Below are positions 23,280-35,729 of a DNA stretch of 64,000 nucleotides, piece by piece (positions within the stretch are counted from its first letter, which is position 1; each line of letters begins with the position of its first letter). The DNA is from Symsagittifera roscoffensis. Its lineage: Eukaryota > Xenacoelomorpha > Acoela > Convolutidae. The position numbers and the translations under genes were made by a program. The DNA is taken from positions 47,012,276-47,076,275 of the forward strand of contig NC_087069.1 of NCBI RefSeq assembly GCF_963678635.1, written 5' to 3'. Below the pieces are notes generated by a model. The model had not been told where the DNA came from, searched no databases, and was given only the letters and a program-made list of their open reading frames with translations.

Positions 23280-23672
23280 GTTTTGAAAGTTAAATCTATA
23301 CTAAAATTTTTAGTTTTCTCAGAGAAGTTTTTAAAACCGATTAGAACACACCAGTTAAGTTCTTGCGTGGGAAAGAGAAAACGCAACCAAATATAGATTT
23401 ATTTTTTGCAGCCGTATTTAGTTGGATCAAGTCCATTTAGTCTATATTCAGCTGACGTAATGTGTTTTAGTTGTAAGAACGATTTATATAAATAATAAAT
23501 TTGTTTCAAGTAGTGCAATGATTCAATAATATAGAGAACTTATCATTGATAGAGCACCAATTTGAGCAAGGTCAGAAGGTAATTCAACCTGTTGAAGCGC
23601 CGCTGAGAACTTTCTATTAAGTACTGTCTTATATGGACCTGATTGTCTACTCTAAGTATTTATGAGTTATAA

Positions 23673-24880
23673 CTAGTACTGCTGCTGTTCCTGCTCCTCT
23701 TGTCTTTCTGCTGCCATCTGTGCTCTCAACATGGAGGTTCTGTTCTCTGTGTAGTCTGCATCCGGTGCACTCCAGTCACCTCTGTTGCCCCCGTCGCCCT
23801 CTCTGGTTGAAAAAGAAAACAGACACGCTCAAAAGAGGACATGCTCAGGTCCTTCATTTTTCACCAAGTTTAGATTTTAGAAAATTTTAATAGATGTTCT
23901 GAAATCTTGGAAACTTAACCATTTTTGGAGTAATTTTTTCTTCAGATCTTATATAAAAATCTGACTTTTTATTAGGGCGTTCGTCATATATATTTTGATC
24001 GAATATAAATTATTTCATGGTCACTTTTTTCTAAAATTAAGTATTTTCTCGCGCCAAAATGATTAATGGGCTGGAGGACTGTACAACTGATCCATTTTTT
24101 ATTGAAAAAAGTCAGATTTTTCCTTGATGTATAATATTGTTTTACAAGGCATTTTATCAGGGCGTTCGATGAATAAATTTCGAACGAATATAATTTATTT
24201 CCAGGTCGAAGGAGAGGGGGCGGGGGTTCTCGAGGAGGAAGGGGGGCGTTTTTTTAAAAAAATTTTAGGTCGACCAAATTAATTTTCCGAGCTCTCCCAA
24301 AGCATTAAAAAGACCTTGTTTTTGTCAAAATTTCTGCGCCGCTGGCAAAATTTTGAAAAAAAAAACATTTTTAGGCTTTTTTTGGAAAATTTTGTCCAAA
24401 AATTGCGCTTTTTCAGCGCGCGCTCCCCCTCAAAGTTAGTATATATTGGCGCCGAAGGCTCCTTTAGAAAACTTTTAGGGTCCCTCACCAAACGTAGATT
24501 TGTCAAAATAGTACAAAGGGGGACCCTTTGGGTCGGGAGGGGGTCGAATCTGTGTTTGTGCAGTTTATGGGAAAAAAGCTACTCATGAAAAACTACCTAT
24601 AAAAGAACCAAAAAAAGATGCGTTTTTGTGAAAAAAAAAACATGAAAAGATGTCAAAATTTAAAAGAATTTTTCTGTAAACAAACTGCGACCCTGAGTAT
24701 CTATTTATTAACGAACATAACTAACCCCTGGTTGTTCTGATTTCCCACTGAAGAGCCTCCCTGTTTCTTCTTCTTTACAACACAGATGATTGCAGAGCAC
24801 AAGAAAATGAAGAAAAAGAGAAAAACTAGGACTCCAATTACAATCAGGGACACCAAAGAACCGTCGTCAAAATCTGCCAT
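23673..24880 (-). CDS. Two-exon gene for a 94-residue single-pass membrane protein
   Basis: Exon 1 is 24880-24726 and exon 2 is 23802-23673 (stop TAG), joined through a 923-base intron with donor GTTAGT and acceptor TTCAACCAG. The split codon is GG|A, and the frame stays open on both sides. The start ATG at 24880 is preceded by GCAAAA. The protein has a short acidic N-terminus (MADFDDGS), a hydrophobic span at about residues 9-35, a KKKK anchor at 36-39 and a hydrophilic Gly/Asn-rich then Glu/Gln-rich tail with ADYTENRTSML. By the positive-inside rule the tail is cytoplasmic. I do not recognise the family. Dispersed repeat B lies inside the intron. No polyadenylation signal was pinned down. 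Confidence 0.78.
24240..24560 (-). repeat. Dispersed repeat family B, copy 2 (inside the intron of the small membrane-protein gene)
   Basis: Reverse complement of the 15760-16090 type. The two apparent ORFs here (24279-24506 and 24316-24588) are frames through this repeat. Confidence 0.75.
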
Positions 24881-26950
24881 TTTTGCAAAGATACTAAATC
24901 GAAAGTTAGTGGTTTATATATAAATTGTCCCAGTTTAAGTAGTTTCATTGGTTAGCAATTATTATAAATTGATTTTACATTCTTTTTTAAAACGCAAAAT
25001 TCAATTCTGTATTAATTAAATATCTTCATGATTTTGCGAAACCTTTTTCAGTGTTTTTTTAACGAATTGTTTATAATTATCACTGAAACTCGAAACTAAT
25101 GCTGATGTTTTTTTTCTATAAGCTGATGTTTGTTGTTGTTACTTAATTAATGTCGTAGGCAAGTACTATGATGATAAAACGGAAGGAATTTTGAAAGCAG
25201 GTCACAGTTTTTACATTGTCAGCCGTTTCTTTTGTAAATGTTCAACCAATGGAACATACAATTGACGTTATCACCTGTGTATCTAATTCAATTTAAAATC
25301 TGAATAATCTAAATTCTGAAGCCTTCGGATTTCTTGCTCGGAAAAATGCTTGTTAAATGTCATCTAGACTAAGTTGCTATAGACAATAAACAAAAATTTA
25401 AATGTTTGCCTTCAAAACCCTATTTTTATCTGGGGTGCTCTTGAGCGACGTGTAAGCTTAATTTGCGATTGAAACCGCCTCAAGAACAAGTTTTTCCGAA
25501 ATTTTGGCTCGGACAGTATTGCTTGAGTTGCGAACGAAAAGTTTGATAGCCCTCTTGAAAAAACCTAATTTTAAGCTTTTAAAAGTATGCTTCCTACATG
25601 TAACAAGAGAGCTAGTACTTTAAGGCGAAACCTGTAACTTTACGACAACTCACAAACCTTTTTTATGTAGCGTTTCATACCAAAATCAAAACATTTCTCG
25701 AAACAAAACTATCAAAAAAAAATCGAATCTCTAGACTATCATTAACCATCATTAACATAAAAATTATAATTTGAAAGTCTTCAAACACAAAATTTGTCTT
25801 GTCAATTATCCCCCACTTATTTCAGACGTCAAAAATTCAACTTTGGCTGCCACATTTTTAATAGCTTAAAACAATTTTCAGAAAACATATTTATTTAAAA
25901 AGTTTTATGTAGTTATTATATATATGTAGTAAGCGATATAAATACAAACGCGCGAACACGAAAGCACAATTAAATTTAACCTTTTTGAAATGCATATTTA
26001 ATACAGAAATAAATGTCAAATTAATACATGCATAGAGGCTCACATCTAAGAAAGTGGAAAAAAAATGATTATGATAGAGTTTTGTGGTCTAAAGAATTGT
26101 CAATATAATCGATTCCTATGTTAGGCTTAGACACCAAAAATGGTCAAAATAATGTATTTAAAACCCTTTTTCCTCGCAAAAACATAAAGCATTATAATTC
26201 ATTAGAAAACCTTTAAAGTGGATTACAAAACAAGTATAAAATCACATTAAAATGGATTTTTTCCCCTTTTTTTTGTTTCGCTTCGTGCAAAATTTCGCCA
26301 GAATTTCTGCATTTAACATATGAGTAATGCGAAATCTTTGCAGAGTGAGTGTACGGCCTACTCCATTTCTAAACCTAAACTCAAATTGCAAAAATCTTTC
26401 GTTGACCTCTCCCCTCTAACGTTTGACCCTTTTTTCCTAACAACCCTCCATCCCAACGTTTGCCCCTTCGCCCCACCCCCACACCTGAATCACCCGACCA
26501 CCGCACGTGAACCAACAACCCTCCATCACTTGAACCCTCCCCCATCCTCTGATCCGATCCAGGGTGAGGAGGCGGGAGTAAGGAAACAAAGTGGACAAAC
26601 GAGCAAAAAATGGAGGGGAGAGAATCAGGTTATTAATGAAACGAACAAAACTCAGCTTTTGAGTAACATAAAAAAGAAACAAAATTATCAAAATTTTAAA
26701 ACAAATAAAATAAGCAACTTTAGTTTAAAAGTCTTTTGTGCGTTGAAATTCAAATCTCAATTAAAGTGGAGAAAAATCTATTATACTTGAGTTTTTTTGT
26801 CAGTGTCCACAAATGTGAAAAAAAAATGATTATAAAGGATTGAAAATGGATTTTGTTGCCTCGAAAATAACTAATATATAATCCATTTTTTTTTTTCGTT
26901 TTTGTGGACACAAACAGTGTAACTCGTTTATCATCGATTTTTATTCATGG
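24881..26950. other. No gene supported
   Basis: Includes the presumed promoter side of the minus-strand gene (24881-25100), where no clear element was recognised, and a long AT-rich stretch. The 156-codon ORF at 26320 runs through a C-rich low-complexity block (26440-26560) and shows no domain. Confidence 0.5.
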
Positions 26951-26959
26951 AACTCCAAT

Positions 26960-27740
26960 CCCGGGTTGAACTCCATAAAGCGAAAATGCTTATCTTACAA
27001 TTCCATACAACAAAAATGTTGATCTTACAATTCCATTCATCAAATTTTTACAAAAATGCTAGTCAAACAACTTTCATACATTTTCAAAAAATCATTAAAA
27101 AAACATTCGAACTAGTTAGTGAGGCTGTTTGAACCAAATAAAACAGTCTGGTGATGAAACAAAATGTTTTTTCTTAGGAGAAAAAATGTTATCATACAAT
27201 TTCCATTTATAAAAATTGTAAGACTAGCATTTTTTTGAATCGAATTTTGTACTCAAACATGATTTTCCAAAAAAAAAAATTTTGCAAGTTTCAATTTTTT
27301 GTCTGCATAACGTAGTACTGGATGCACAAAATTGGATTTTTTTCCCGGTTTTCTGGATAACTTTTTTCAATCAGGCTAAATACTTTTATTTTTTTTGTAT
27401 GGCTTGTTTATACATGCCTTAAAAATTCTAATTTTAAAAACAATCATCTTTGAAAACTTCTGCCAAAATTTAAAAATTTGGTGCTTTCAGTATATGATTT
27501 GTGAAGACAACTCTTACACAATTCAGGTCGTTTCCAATGATTTTAGATGCACGATCAACCCTTTGGTGACTCTAGTTTTGCTAGTTTTGAGTAAACCATG
27601 GTTTTAGTCAGTTGCGTTCAGTCACGAACGCATCCCAAAATTTAAAGAAAAAAAAATTTGAAAAAATCAACTTTTTGGTTATGAAAAAATGCTTATCCTA
27701 CAATTTTCATTAGGAAAAAAATGCTTATCTTAGAGTTTAA
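26960..27740 (-). mobile_element. Non-autonomous TIR element, CCCGGGTTGA family, long form copy 2
   Basis: Starts CCCGGGTTGAACTCCATAAA and has repeated AATGCTTATCTTACAATTCC blocks at both ends. Its interior 27240-27650 is the reverse complement of 17520-17930. Confidence 0.78.
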
Positions 27741-27959
27741 AAAAGATCCAATATTTCTATCAAAAAGCATGTCTCAATTCAACTTTCCGATTTCTGAGAC
27801 CAATTATGTCTCGTCTCATGATTGAGTTTGAGCTTCAGTAGTATTATTACTAAAAGTTTTTGATTTGTTTCATGAACACCGCCGAAGCAAAAAATAGTAC
27901 ACCTGAACGGCATTTCGCAGCATCATTTGAAACTCCTTTTTATGAGTCAGAGAGCACGA

Positions 27960-30900
27960 AAAAGTAATCTGCAAGATTGAAACTTAACATTTCTCAGATA
28001 TGAATAATTTTCACTTGGCCAAATCATACGCGTTAGAAACTATAACTTCATTATCGTAAAACGCTCTGCGATGGTGGCTGTAATAAAGCTTCATGTACGT
28101 GTATCCATTTTCGTATTTCTCAGAAATTCAATTTTTTTCTAAAGCCAAAAAAACTGGCGTGACTGTAATAAATAACTGACTGTGTATATTTTTTAACGTT
28201 TCTCAGATGTCTAACTTATTCATCCATCTGAAAATACTTGTCTGCTCATTTGGTAGAATTTTTCTCAGAGACACAAGAGACATCTTGAAAGCAATTTTAA
28301 GGTGTTTGAGGTGCATTGAAGGAAAATATGTAATGAAAAAACTTATGTTGAAAAGCCGAGACGGTAAATCAATGGGAGTAAATTTTAAAACTTTGTTTTG
28401 CAGTACAAGATCGACCCGTCGAAAAACAGATTTTTTCCTCACCCAATCTGCATTTTTTGTTTAAAAAAATTGTTTGTCTCATGTGTGTTTGATGCTTTAG
28501 AGTTACGTTTCTTCTGCTTTGCAAGGGATTTATTAAGCTAAATGGATAAGTTTGCTCTAAATGATTTCAACATTAGAATGTTTTTTTATTTTTTATTATC
28601 AAGCTGGCTATGGCATCTCTCGATTTATAAGATTGTCTTCGTTTTTTTCTGCATGTAAAAAGCTGAGCGTTCAAAACATTTTTTTTTCTAATGAACCCAC
28701 CGGCACCGAGCGCCCATGGATCATAATCGATTATACTGTCATAATATGGTCAGCATCTATAAAATGACGATACAATCGATTACAATCCATTAAAAATGGA
28801 TTGTAATCTAAATATTTTTTATGCCAATAAAATCCATTAAAATCGATTATAATGGATTTTTTCGAAGGGTTTTTCATGAAATTCACAATTTTGTTCAAAA
28901 TTATTTCATTTCCTGTTTTGTGCAGTTGCTACGTGTTATGTTTCATGAAATGTTTCATTTAAGAAAAAAATTTATTTTTTTTTGTCTCTATTTTTCTAAA
29001 TCATCGCAGTTTAACACTTTATTTTACTGTTTTTTTACCACAACACCCCTCCCCAGTTTACAACCCCCCAGTTAAGCCCCCAGTTTATTACCACCCACCA
29101 GTTTACCCCACTCCCACCATTTACACCCCCCCTCTCACCATTTCCCCCCCCCCCCCCCCTCCAGTTTACCCTGCCCCTTTAGGCGGGGAGGGGGAGGGGT
29201 GGTGTTGTAAGAAAGCTTGAGGTGGCGAAGGGATGACGTTGGGGGGATGACCATTTTACCCCCTCCCCCGGTTTATTTACACCCCCCCCCTTCGGTTTAT
29301 TTACTCCCCCCAGATTTATTTGCCTCCTCCCCCCGGTTTATTTCACATCCCCCAAGTTTACTTTATACCCCCCAGTTTACCCTGCCCCTTTAGTTGGGAG
29401 GGGGTTAAAAAGCTTGAGGTGGCGAGGATTTGAAGTTGAGACAAGGCATTTAGGAAAAGACAGGGCATAAATTCTGCAAACTTCTCGGAAAATTTGCAAA
29501 ATTTGGCAAAAATAATCGAATTTAATTCTGAAAATAAAATGGATTATAATCAATTATAATAGATTTTAATGGATTTTCGTTTCAAAATAATCGATTATAA
29601 TGGATAATCTTGGCAAAAATTATCGATTTCAATAAACTCAGTTTTTACGCATGAGAGCAAGAGTGTTAGGCTGTTTTTCTCACCAGCTCACGTTAGTTCT
29701 TCACTCTGGAAAAAAAATTATTTGTCTCAATACAATCACACTTTATATGTTGAATAACTGAACTCTTACAGACAATTGTTTTTGTTTACTCTTAAAAATC
29801 AAACAAAAGCCCAAAGTTCCGGGTTATGGACTTGAAGCAAATTATATTGACTTGAAACAAAATAGGACGCACAAAAAGTTACCAGTTCTCATTTTGCTAG
29901 TTACTGCACAAACTTTTCTAAAATTGCTCACAACTGAACAAAACTATTGACTAGACTTTGTTTTTACTATGTAAATCAAGGTTTGGGCTGGCAATTGAGC
30001 TTAGGTTATTCTTTTTCTCCCCTCTGCATTTTTTGAAATCTGACAGTCTTGCTCACAACGTCTGAATAATATTCTTAAAAATTTTTCAGCTTACAAGACG
30101 TATAGAAGTACTGCGTATTTTTACGAGACGTTTCAATGCATTTTATATTTTCCAGATAATCAAATTTAACGCAAGAGGCTAGAGCCAAAACAAATGGCCG
30201 GTCTCATGTTTGATCTTGAGGTAATTTTTGCCTCGTCTGTTTCTTAGATTAACTAATTTTTCTAATCTAAGACTTTAGAAATTAAATTTTTGTGTTTGAG
30301 CTGCTTGAAAAAGCGTTTTTGTTCAGCTAAACTTTGGACAATCTTTGTTAATATTTTGTAAAGAATTTGGGCGTTTAAATCATTTAATAAACTTTTGTAC
30401 TTTTCAGGCTGCGCTAATAAATAAAATCAACCAAATAGTTCATTAGCTTCCAGTTTCAGTTTTTGAAGAGTCTTTACCAATTAAAATCCAGTAGGTTAAA
30501 TTTCAATGAACTTTTCATAAATTATATATTTGAATTTTCGAAGAAAAAAAATATCAGACCATAAGCCATAAAGGTATGCATAATTCTTATGGAAACAAAT
30601 CGAATAATTGCAAAATGGGATAGAAAAAAGCGAGAGAAAAATTGAACTCAATGAAAGTTAAAAACGTTATCAACAAAACGAGTTCTTCTCCCTGCTAGTT
30701 ATGAAACAATTTAGCTTGAAAACCTAAAGTTGCATTTAAAATTGACAAAGAACTGTGACTGTATATTGTTGTTATAGAGTTAATCGTTATTGCAACTGGT
30801 CGCTGAGCTTAATCTCGTGTTCGTTTGACTGCCCTATGCATAATTTCAATTTCGAAAACCTTGCTAGAACTTCAAAATTAGATTAAAAAAAACTACCCTA

Positions 30901-32570
30901 GGAAGTATCCGGGTACTTAAAGACCCATTTGCCACTATAATCCAACTTTAGAAACCACTTATAATATTATACAAACAAAAAAAGGTGAGTTGGGGGATGA
31001 AAAACAGACCTCGTCTCTACTAAAGTAAAATGAAAAACTGTGCGAAATTAAAGGTTTGTACAAACGAGTGAAGCAGTTGACTGACAGAAATTTTTTTTCA
31101 GGGCTTATATCTTTGCTTTAAACTAAAAAATGTACCAGTCGGACAAACTTACTGCAACAACGAATCAGCACACCTTCATATTTCTCAGATATTCAATTCA
31201 TCTCTGGAGCCAAAAGTTGGCATGGTTTCAAAACATGATTCATCTTGAAATTTTTTCAAAGCTTCTGAGATTTTTTCATCCATCTGCCAATTTCCATCTT
31301 TCTGAATTTTGCATGTTTCGGACGTTTTTCTCTATTGGCAAATAAATCGACTGTTTAGTGTTTGATATTTTTCCCAGTTAAATGCGAAACATTTTGAAAT
31401 ATTTTTCCCAGTTTAATAATGTGGGAATAAATTGACGGAGAAAAAGATCCTTTCGTATTTGATATTGTAGAACAAAGTTAGTGAACCAGATGCAGTAACA
31501 TTTCATTTTTTTTAAATAACAGCACATACATAACTCAACCAAAAAATTTTCCCTTGATCCAAGTTTCAAGAAATTGTACATTTTTTATCTGCTAATTTAG
31601 TTTTAGTTTTTTTGTCAATTTTTTCCGATTGTTATCCCACTTCTAAATGGTTGAATCAGAAAAGCGTTTGAACCAGAAACCCATTCAAATAGTTTTTGGA
31701 AATTTGAAGAACGGTAACGGTTTGATGACAGTGGTTTGCCCCTAGGTTTTTTTTGCACATTACTCCATTCGGTGTTAAACACGAGCATTTGGATTGACGA
31801 ACGTATAACCATACGAACTCATAATACTGGAAGTTTCTCAAATATTGGGAAAAAAATTTACCATAATAAAATCACGTCCCTAAAAAAATAATACTGGATT
31901 TTTCTCTAACATTGGGAAAAAAATTAATCATAATTAGTTAGTATTACTTTTTTTCAATTAATAAACCATTTTGAGAGGAAATTAATACAAAAGTGAAAGC
32001 AAAACTGAAATTACATTTGAGTTTTTTTGATAATGCCTTAATGGATGAAATCACAATTTTAAGCTGGTAGAAGCAGCAAAAAGCAGCTTTTATTTATTTT
32101 TATGGGTTCCGTGGAAGCACAATTTTTGCTCCACAGCTTCTTACGGCATCGTATGAATCAGCTTGACTAAGATAAAAAATATTGGGTCGTATGTCTCCTT
32201 TTTGTACACCACTGAAACCTTAATTGCATGATTGAAGATTCATTTATCTCAAACATTTCTCACTGGTAAAAATCCCATGCTTAACTAACTGAATTTAAAC
32301 TAAGTTTTACACATGAAATCGCTCCAATTTTCAGGTCAAATTTTACTGATTTTTCTCAGATATACAACATGTTTCGTGAAGTTTTAGTCATTTTAATTTA
32401 TGATTCATCGCATATATATTTTTTGTATTTCTCAGATGTAACTCTTTTGTGTTTCTGATATTTATCAGATAAACCAGTTGCTTTGTTAAACTTAAGTTAT
32501 TTTAATGAATGATTCATTGCTTAGATTTTTATTTTATATTTCTCAGATTTGATTTTTGTTTGTGTCAACT
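27960..32570. repeat. Scattered degenerate repeats with core TATTTCTCAGAT
   Basis: The core ATTTCTCAGAT or close variants occurs at about 27995, 28118, 28199, 28261, 31181, 32352, 32432, 32463 and 32541, often followed by an AT-rich run and then TTCATC or GCC. Spacing is irregular, 30-90 bases within clusters (27960-28500, 31130-31340, 32230-32570). No coding content accompanies them. Confidence 0.5.
28715..29640. repeat. ATCGATTATAATGGATT palindromic motifs flanking a C-rich minisatellite
   Basis: Clusters at 28715-28870 and 29520-29640 carry many AATCGATTATAATGGATT-type segments in both orientations. Between them, 29040-29420 is a C/G-skewed array of variants of CCCCCAGTTTATTTA, with one G-rich inverted block (29180-29260). 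Confidence 0.7.
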
Positions 32571-32709
32571 TGCAAAGTTGGTAAACCAACCAAATTATAG
32601 ACATTCAAGAATTAGTGGTCTTGCCCTTTGACAACTGAGCGAATCATTATAACTTTCTTAGTGATTGATCGAACACTTAGCTCTCGTCTGCATCTGGCCT
32701 GGACAACTC
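29641..32709. other. No gene recognised
   Basis: Three kilobases of AT-rich DNA upstream of the GTPase gene. Short ORFs here show no domain, and apart from the TTTCTCAGAT repeats there is nothing I can name. No promoter element could be identified. Confidence 0.5.
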
Positions 32710-34143
32710 ATGCCATCATCATCTTCCTTACCCTACATTATTCTTGTGGGTGTTGATGGGAGTGGGAAATCTACTCTCGTTGAGAAGATAAGCGGAACAA
32801 CTAATAGAAGCTCTAATGCAAGCAAAAGCTTCACAACATCTGCCGAGGCGGTAATGGCATTAGACGAATCTCTCATAATATGTGAGACACCAGGATCTAA
32901 CTTAATGGAAAATCGATTCGAACGCAACTTGCACATTGCGCAGGCCATGAATTTCATGCCCGTTTCCTCTGTATTGGCCGTAATCCAAGCGAACACAAGA
33001 ATGGACAACGTTATTGAGAAGATCACCAGCTATCTGAAATGGTTCTTACCTGAAGACTTTCCAGAGGAGTTGATCGGTATTTGTGTTACACACATGGACC
33101 TAGTCAAATGGGGAAAGGAAGAGTTCACTCGCACCGTGAAGAAAGAACTAGGCATCGACACTGTTGTTTTTTCTTCCAAGAACGACTCTGGGGAATATTT
33201 GTGTCAAGAAATGAAGGCTCAGATTCGAAACATAACGCCTAGGAAACTTGATATCAAGAGTGACACGTTTCTAAAGCTATTCAAAATTAACGACAAAAAC
33301 ATGAAAGTTTTGCGAGGCGTGAAAAAAGAAATTACAAGATTTGAGAAGCTAAAACAAGACTTCTATAACCAGAGGGATGAACCAGGGATCTATGGAATAA
33401 ATGACCAAATGGACATGACCTTCGAATTCCAGGCTTGGATGTTTGAGGAAATAATTGAAGCCCAGAAACGTTTGTCAGATGGAAACAACTTTCAATTTAA
33501 TCCAGACAGCCTTGAAAGAGAAAGTGAAGCAGGTCACATTGCAAGTATGACAAATCAATTAAGGACAATTCTATCCGATGTGAGAATTGACGCGATGAAA
33601 TATCATAAAGAGATTGATTCAAACTTTCGAAAGTGTCCTCACTGTGGAGGTAAGTAAAATTCAGTAATAATAAGTAGCAGAAATTTGTTTTGCAAAACAG
33701 TTTGCTCGCTCATAATTTCAACTTTGACCAATCACTACGCAGAAACATTGTTTTACAGATCAGTGTTCAAAAACTGCAGTAGATAAAAATCTGAGAAATT
33801 TTAAAATATGTATTTAGTTTCGTTGAATGCGACTTGACTTAAGTTTTTCAATTCAATACCCTTTTATTTAGAAGTCTGGACGAAAGTTGAAGGATGTGAT
33901 GGTGATACTGAATGTGGGGCTCGATCAAATCAGAAGCGGAATGCCAACCAAGATACTAAAAAGATGAGTACCTTTAGTTTTGTTTGGTTCGCCGACAAAG
34001 AGAAACTACAGATTTGCAAAAACGAAATGAAATCCACCAAAGAAGCTGCCACCAGTTCCTGGGAGGACAGAAAATATGGATGTGGAAAAACAATTGCTTG
34101 GAAGAATATGCCACCCGTTATAATGCCTCCCGAGTTGTTTTGA
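32710..34143 (+). CDS. AIG1/GIMAP-like GTPase with C-terminal cysteine cluster, two exons, 403 aa
   Basis: Exon 1 is 32710-33649 and exon 2 is 33872-34143, with a 222-base intron (donor GTAAGT, acceptor TTTATTTAG, phase 1). The first ATG is at 32710; the open frame extends upstream only from a TTG. The G domain shows G1 GVDGSGKST (residues 14-22), a G3-like ETPGSN, with Glu where Asp is usual, and THMD as G4, the form typical of the AIG1 family. A helical region follows (about 185-310). The junction creates CPHCGE-VWTKVEGCDGDTECG, and a GCGKTIAW motif comes later, so five Cys form a zinc-ribbon-like tail. AIG1 GTPases bind GTP and often oligomerise on membranes; no membrane span is seen here. 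Function beyond GTP binding is unknown. Confidence 0.88.
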
Positions 34144-35729
34144 TGTTAATCCGGCGTCCTGGTCAAGACGGTTCTGGTGCCTCCAAAAAGCGATGATCAC
34201 TTGAGTTGCAATACAAATTGTAAAAAAGTTTATAAAAGAAATTCCTTAAATTGAAAAAACAATTGAGCTAAATATTTGAAAATTTAATTTTAACCTGAAC
34301 AATTGTACATGCCTGCTTCAATTTAAAAGTTCAAGCTTTCTAGTTTTTCTTCCAATCTTAGTATTTGTATCTGTCAGTGTATTTTTTATGCATTTTTGTG
34401 GAAGGTTTTTTAGATTTTTTTTAATTAATGTTCTAGAATCTTAATAATTTGGAACAAAAAATACAAAATCAAACTAGAATTTTGTTAACTGTAATCTTCT
34501 GAAGTCATGTACAAACTTAGAAAATTTTAGGTGTCAAGCGAATTATCTTTGAACTGAAGGTTCCCAAATCGAAAAGTTTATAAATCTTGATTAACCAAAC
34601 TCCAATCCCAATTGGCCAATTATGAGCTCCATAATCAGTATTTGCTTTCTTTCCTGCAAATTTAGCTTGTAGAAAAAAAAATGTTTATAAAAACTTGTCC
34701 AAAAACTCTAATTCGAAAAAAACTTTATCTGAAACCTTTGCTACTCCTGTTGAAATTTACGAGCCATATGTTCTTCATTTTTGTTTAAATTGCTCACTTC
34801 CAATGAGCGACTTAAACTTGATCAAAAAAATAGACCGAGCAAGAAAAGAATCAGGCGTATAGGAAAAACTTGCAACAAAAGACAATTCCCACTTGCAATA
34901 TAAAACAACTCGCATTATACGACAACTCGGCGACTTAAAGCCAAACTTTTGATGTTATAAATTGTTTTTCCAACGAGTTGTGCTTTCCGTGAACTGTGCG
35001 AGTTGAGCAAGTTGTCGCGGTACCAAAACAGGAAGTAAATTTTTGTTCCGAATTTTGAAAAAAAAATGAAGATTATCTTTACTCAGGTAAAATTTTTAAA
35101 TTCCACAATAAACTCAATTTATTTCAGTTAAAGTTTGATATTATCAGCCTAAATGTCATAGCTTGTCAATATTCATTGATCCAAAAATGTTCGGGACCCT
35201 TTATTGAGCGGTCTCGAACAATTCAGCAGTCTTTTATTCATAAGATACAGTAGTTTATACATTTTTCATAATAAAATGGAACTTGTTTTTCAATTTATTA
35301 AACAGGGGATTGCGCAAATTGATTCTTTATGATAATATGTTCCAGCGTTTTCAGTTATCGACATTTAATAATATAATAACATAACATATCAATCAATTAA
35401 TTCTATAATGCCATTCAATTAATAATATCTTTCAACCATTATCAGAAACTTAAACAAACCATTTTCATAGCTAGAAAATTAACTGAAGAGGAGGAGAAAA
35501 TGTAGAAATTTTCGAACTTTTGCTTGTTTCAAGATAAGGAGCGTAAGCATAATTCAGCATGGGCGCGCAAAAAGTTAGCTGCTGTACTGATTAAACTATT
35601 CGATCAAAAAAAATTCAGAAAAATCCAAGTTAAGCCAAGTCGGAAATCGGTTTAAAGCCTTTAAAATTCATCGACCAAATCAGTTCGCAAAAACAAATTC
35701 GCTTTTCTAAGCAAAATATTAAGGTTATG
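34144..35729. other. No gene recognised
   Basis: AT-rich sequence downstream of the GTPase gene. No repeat or coding structure was identified. Confidence 0.5.

Noticed and set aside
26320-26790. 156-codon ORF on the plus strand
   Set aside because: Runs through a C-rich low-complexity block, has no recognisable domain and no splice or Kozak support; likely chance.
32665-32709. Upstream extension of the GTPase frame by 15 codons
   Set aside because: It begins at a TTG; the first ATG at 32710 is the credible start.
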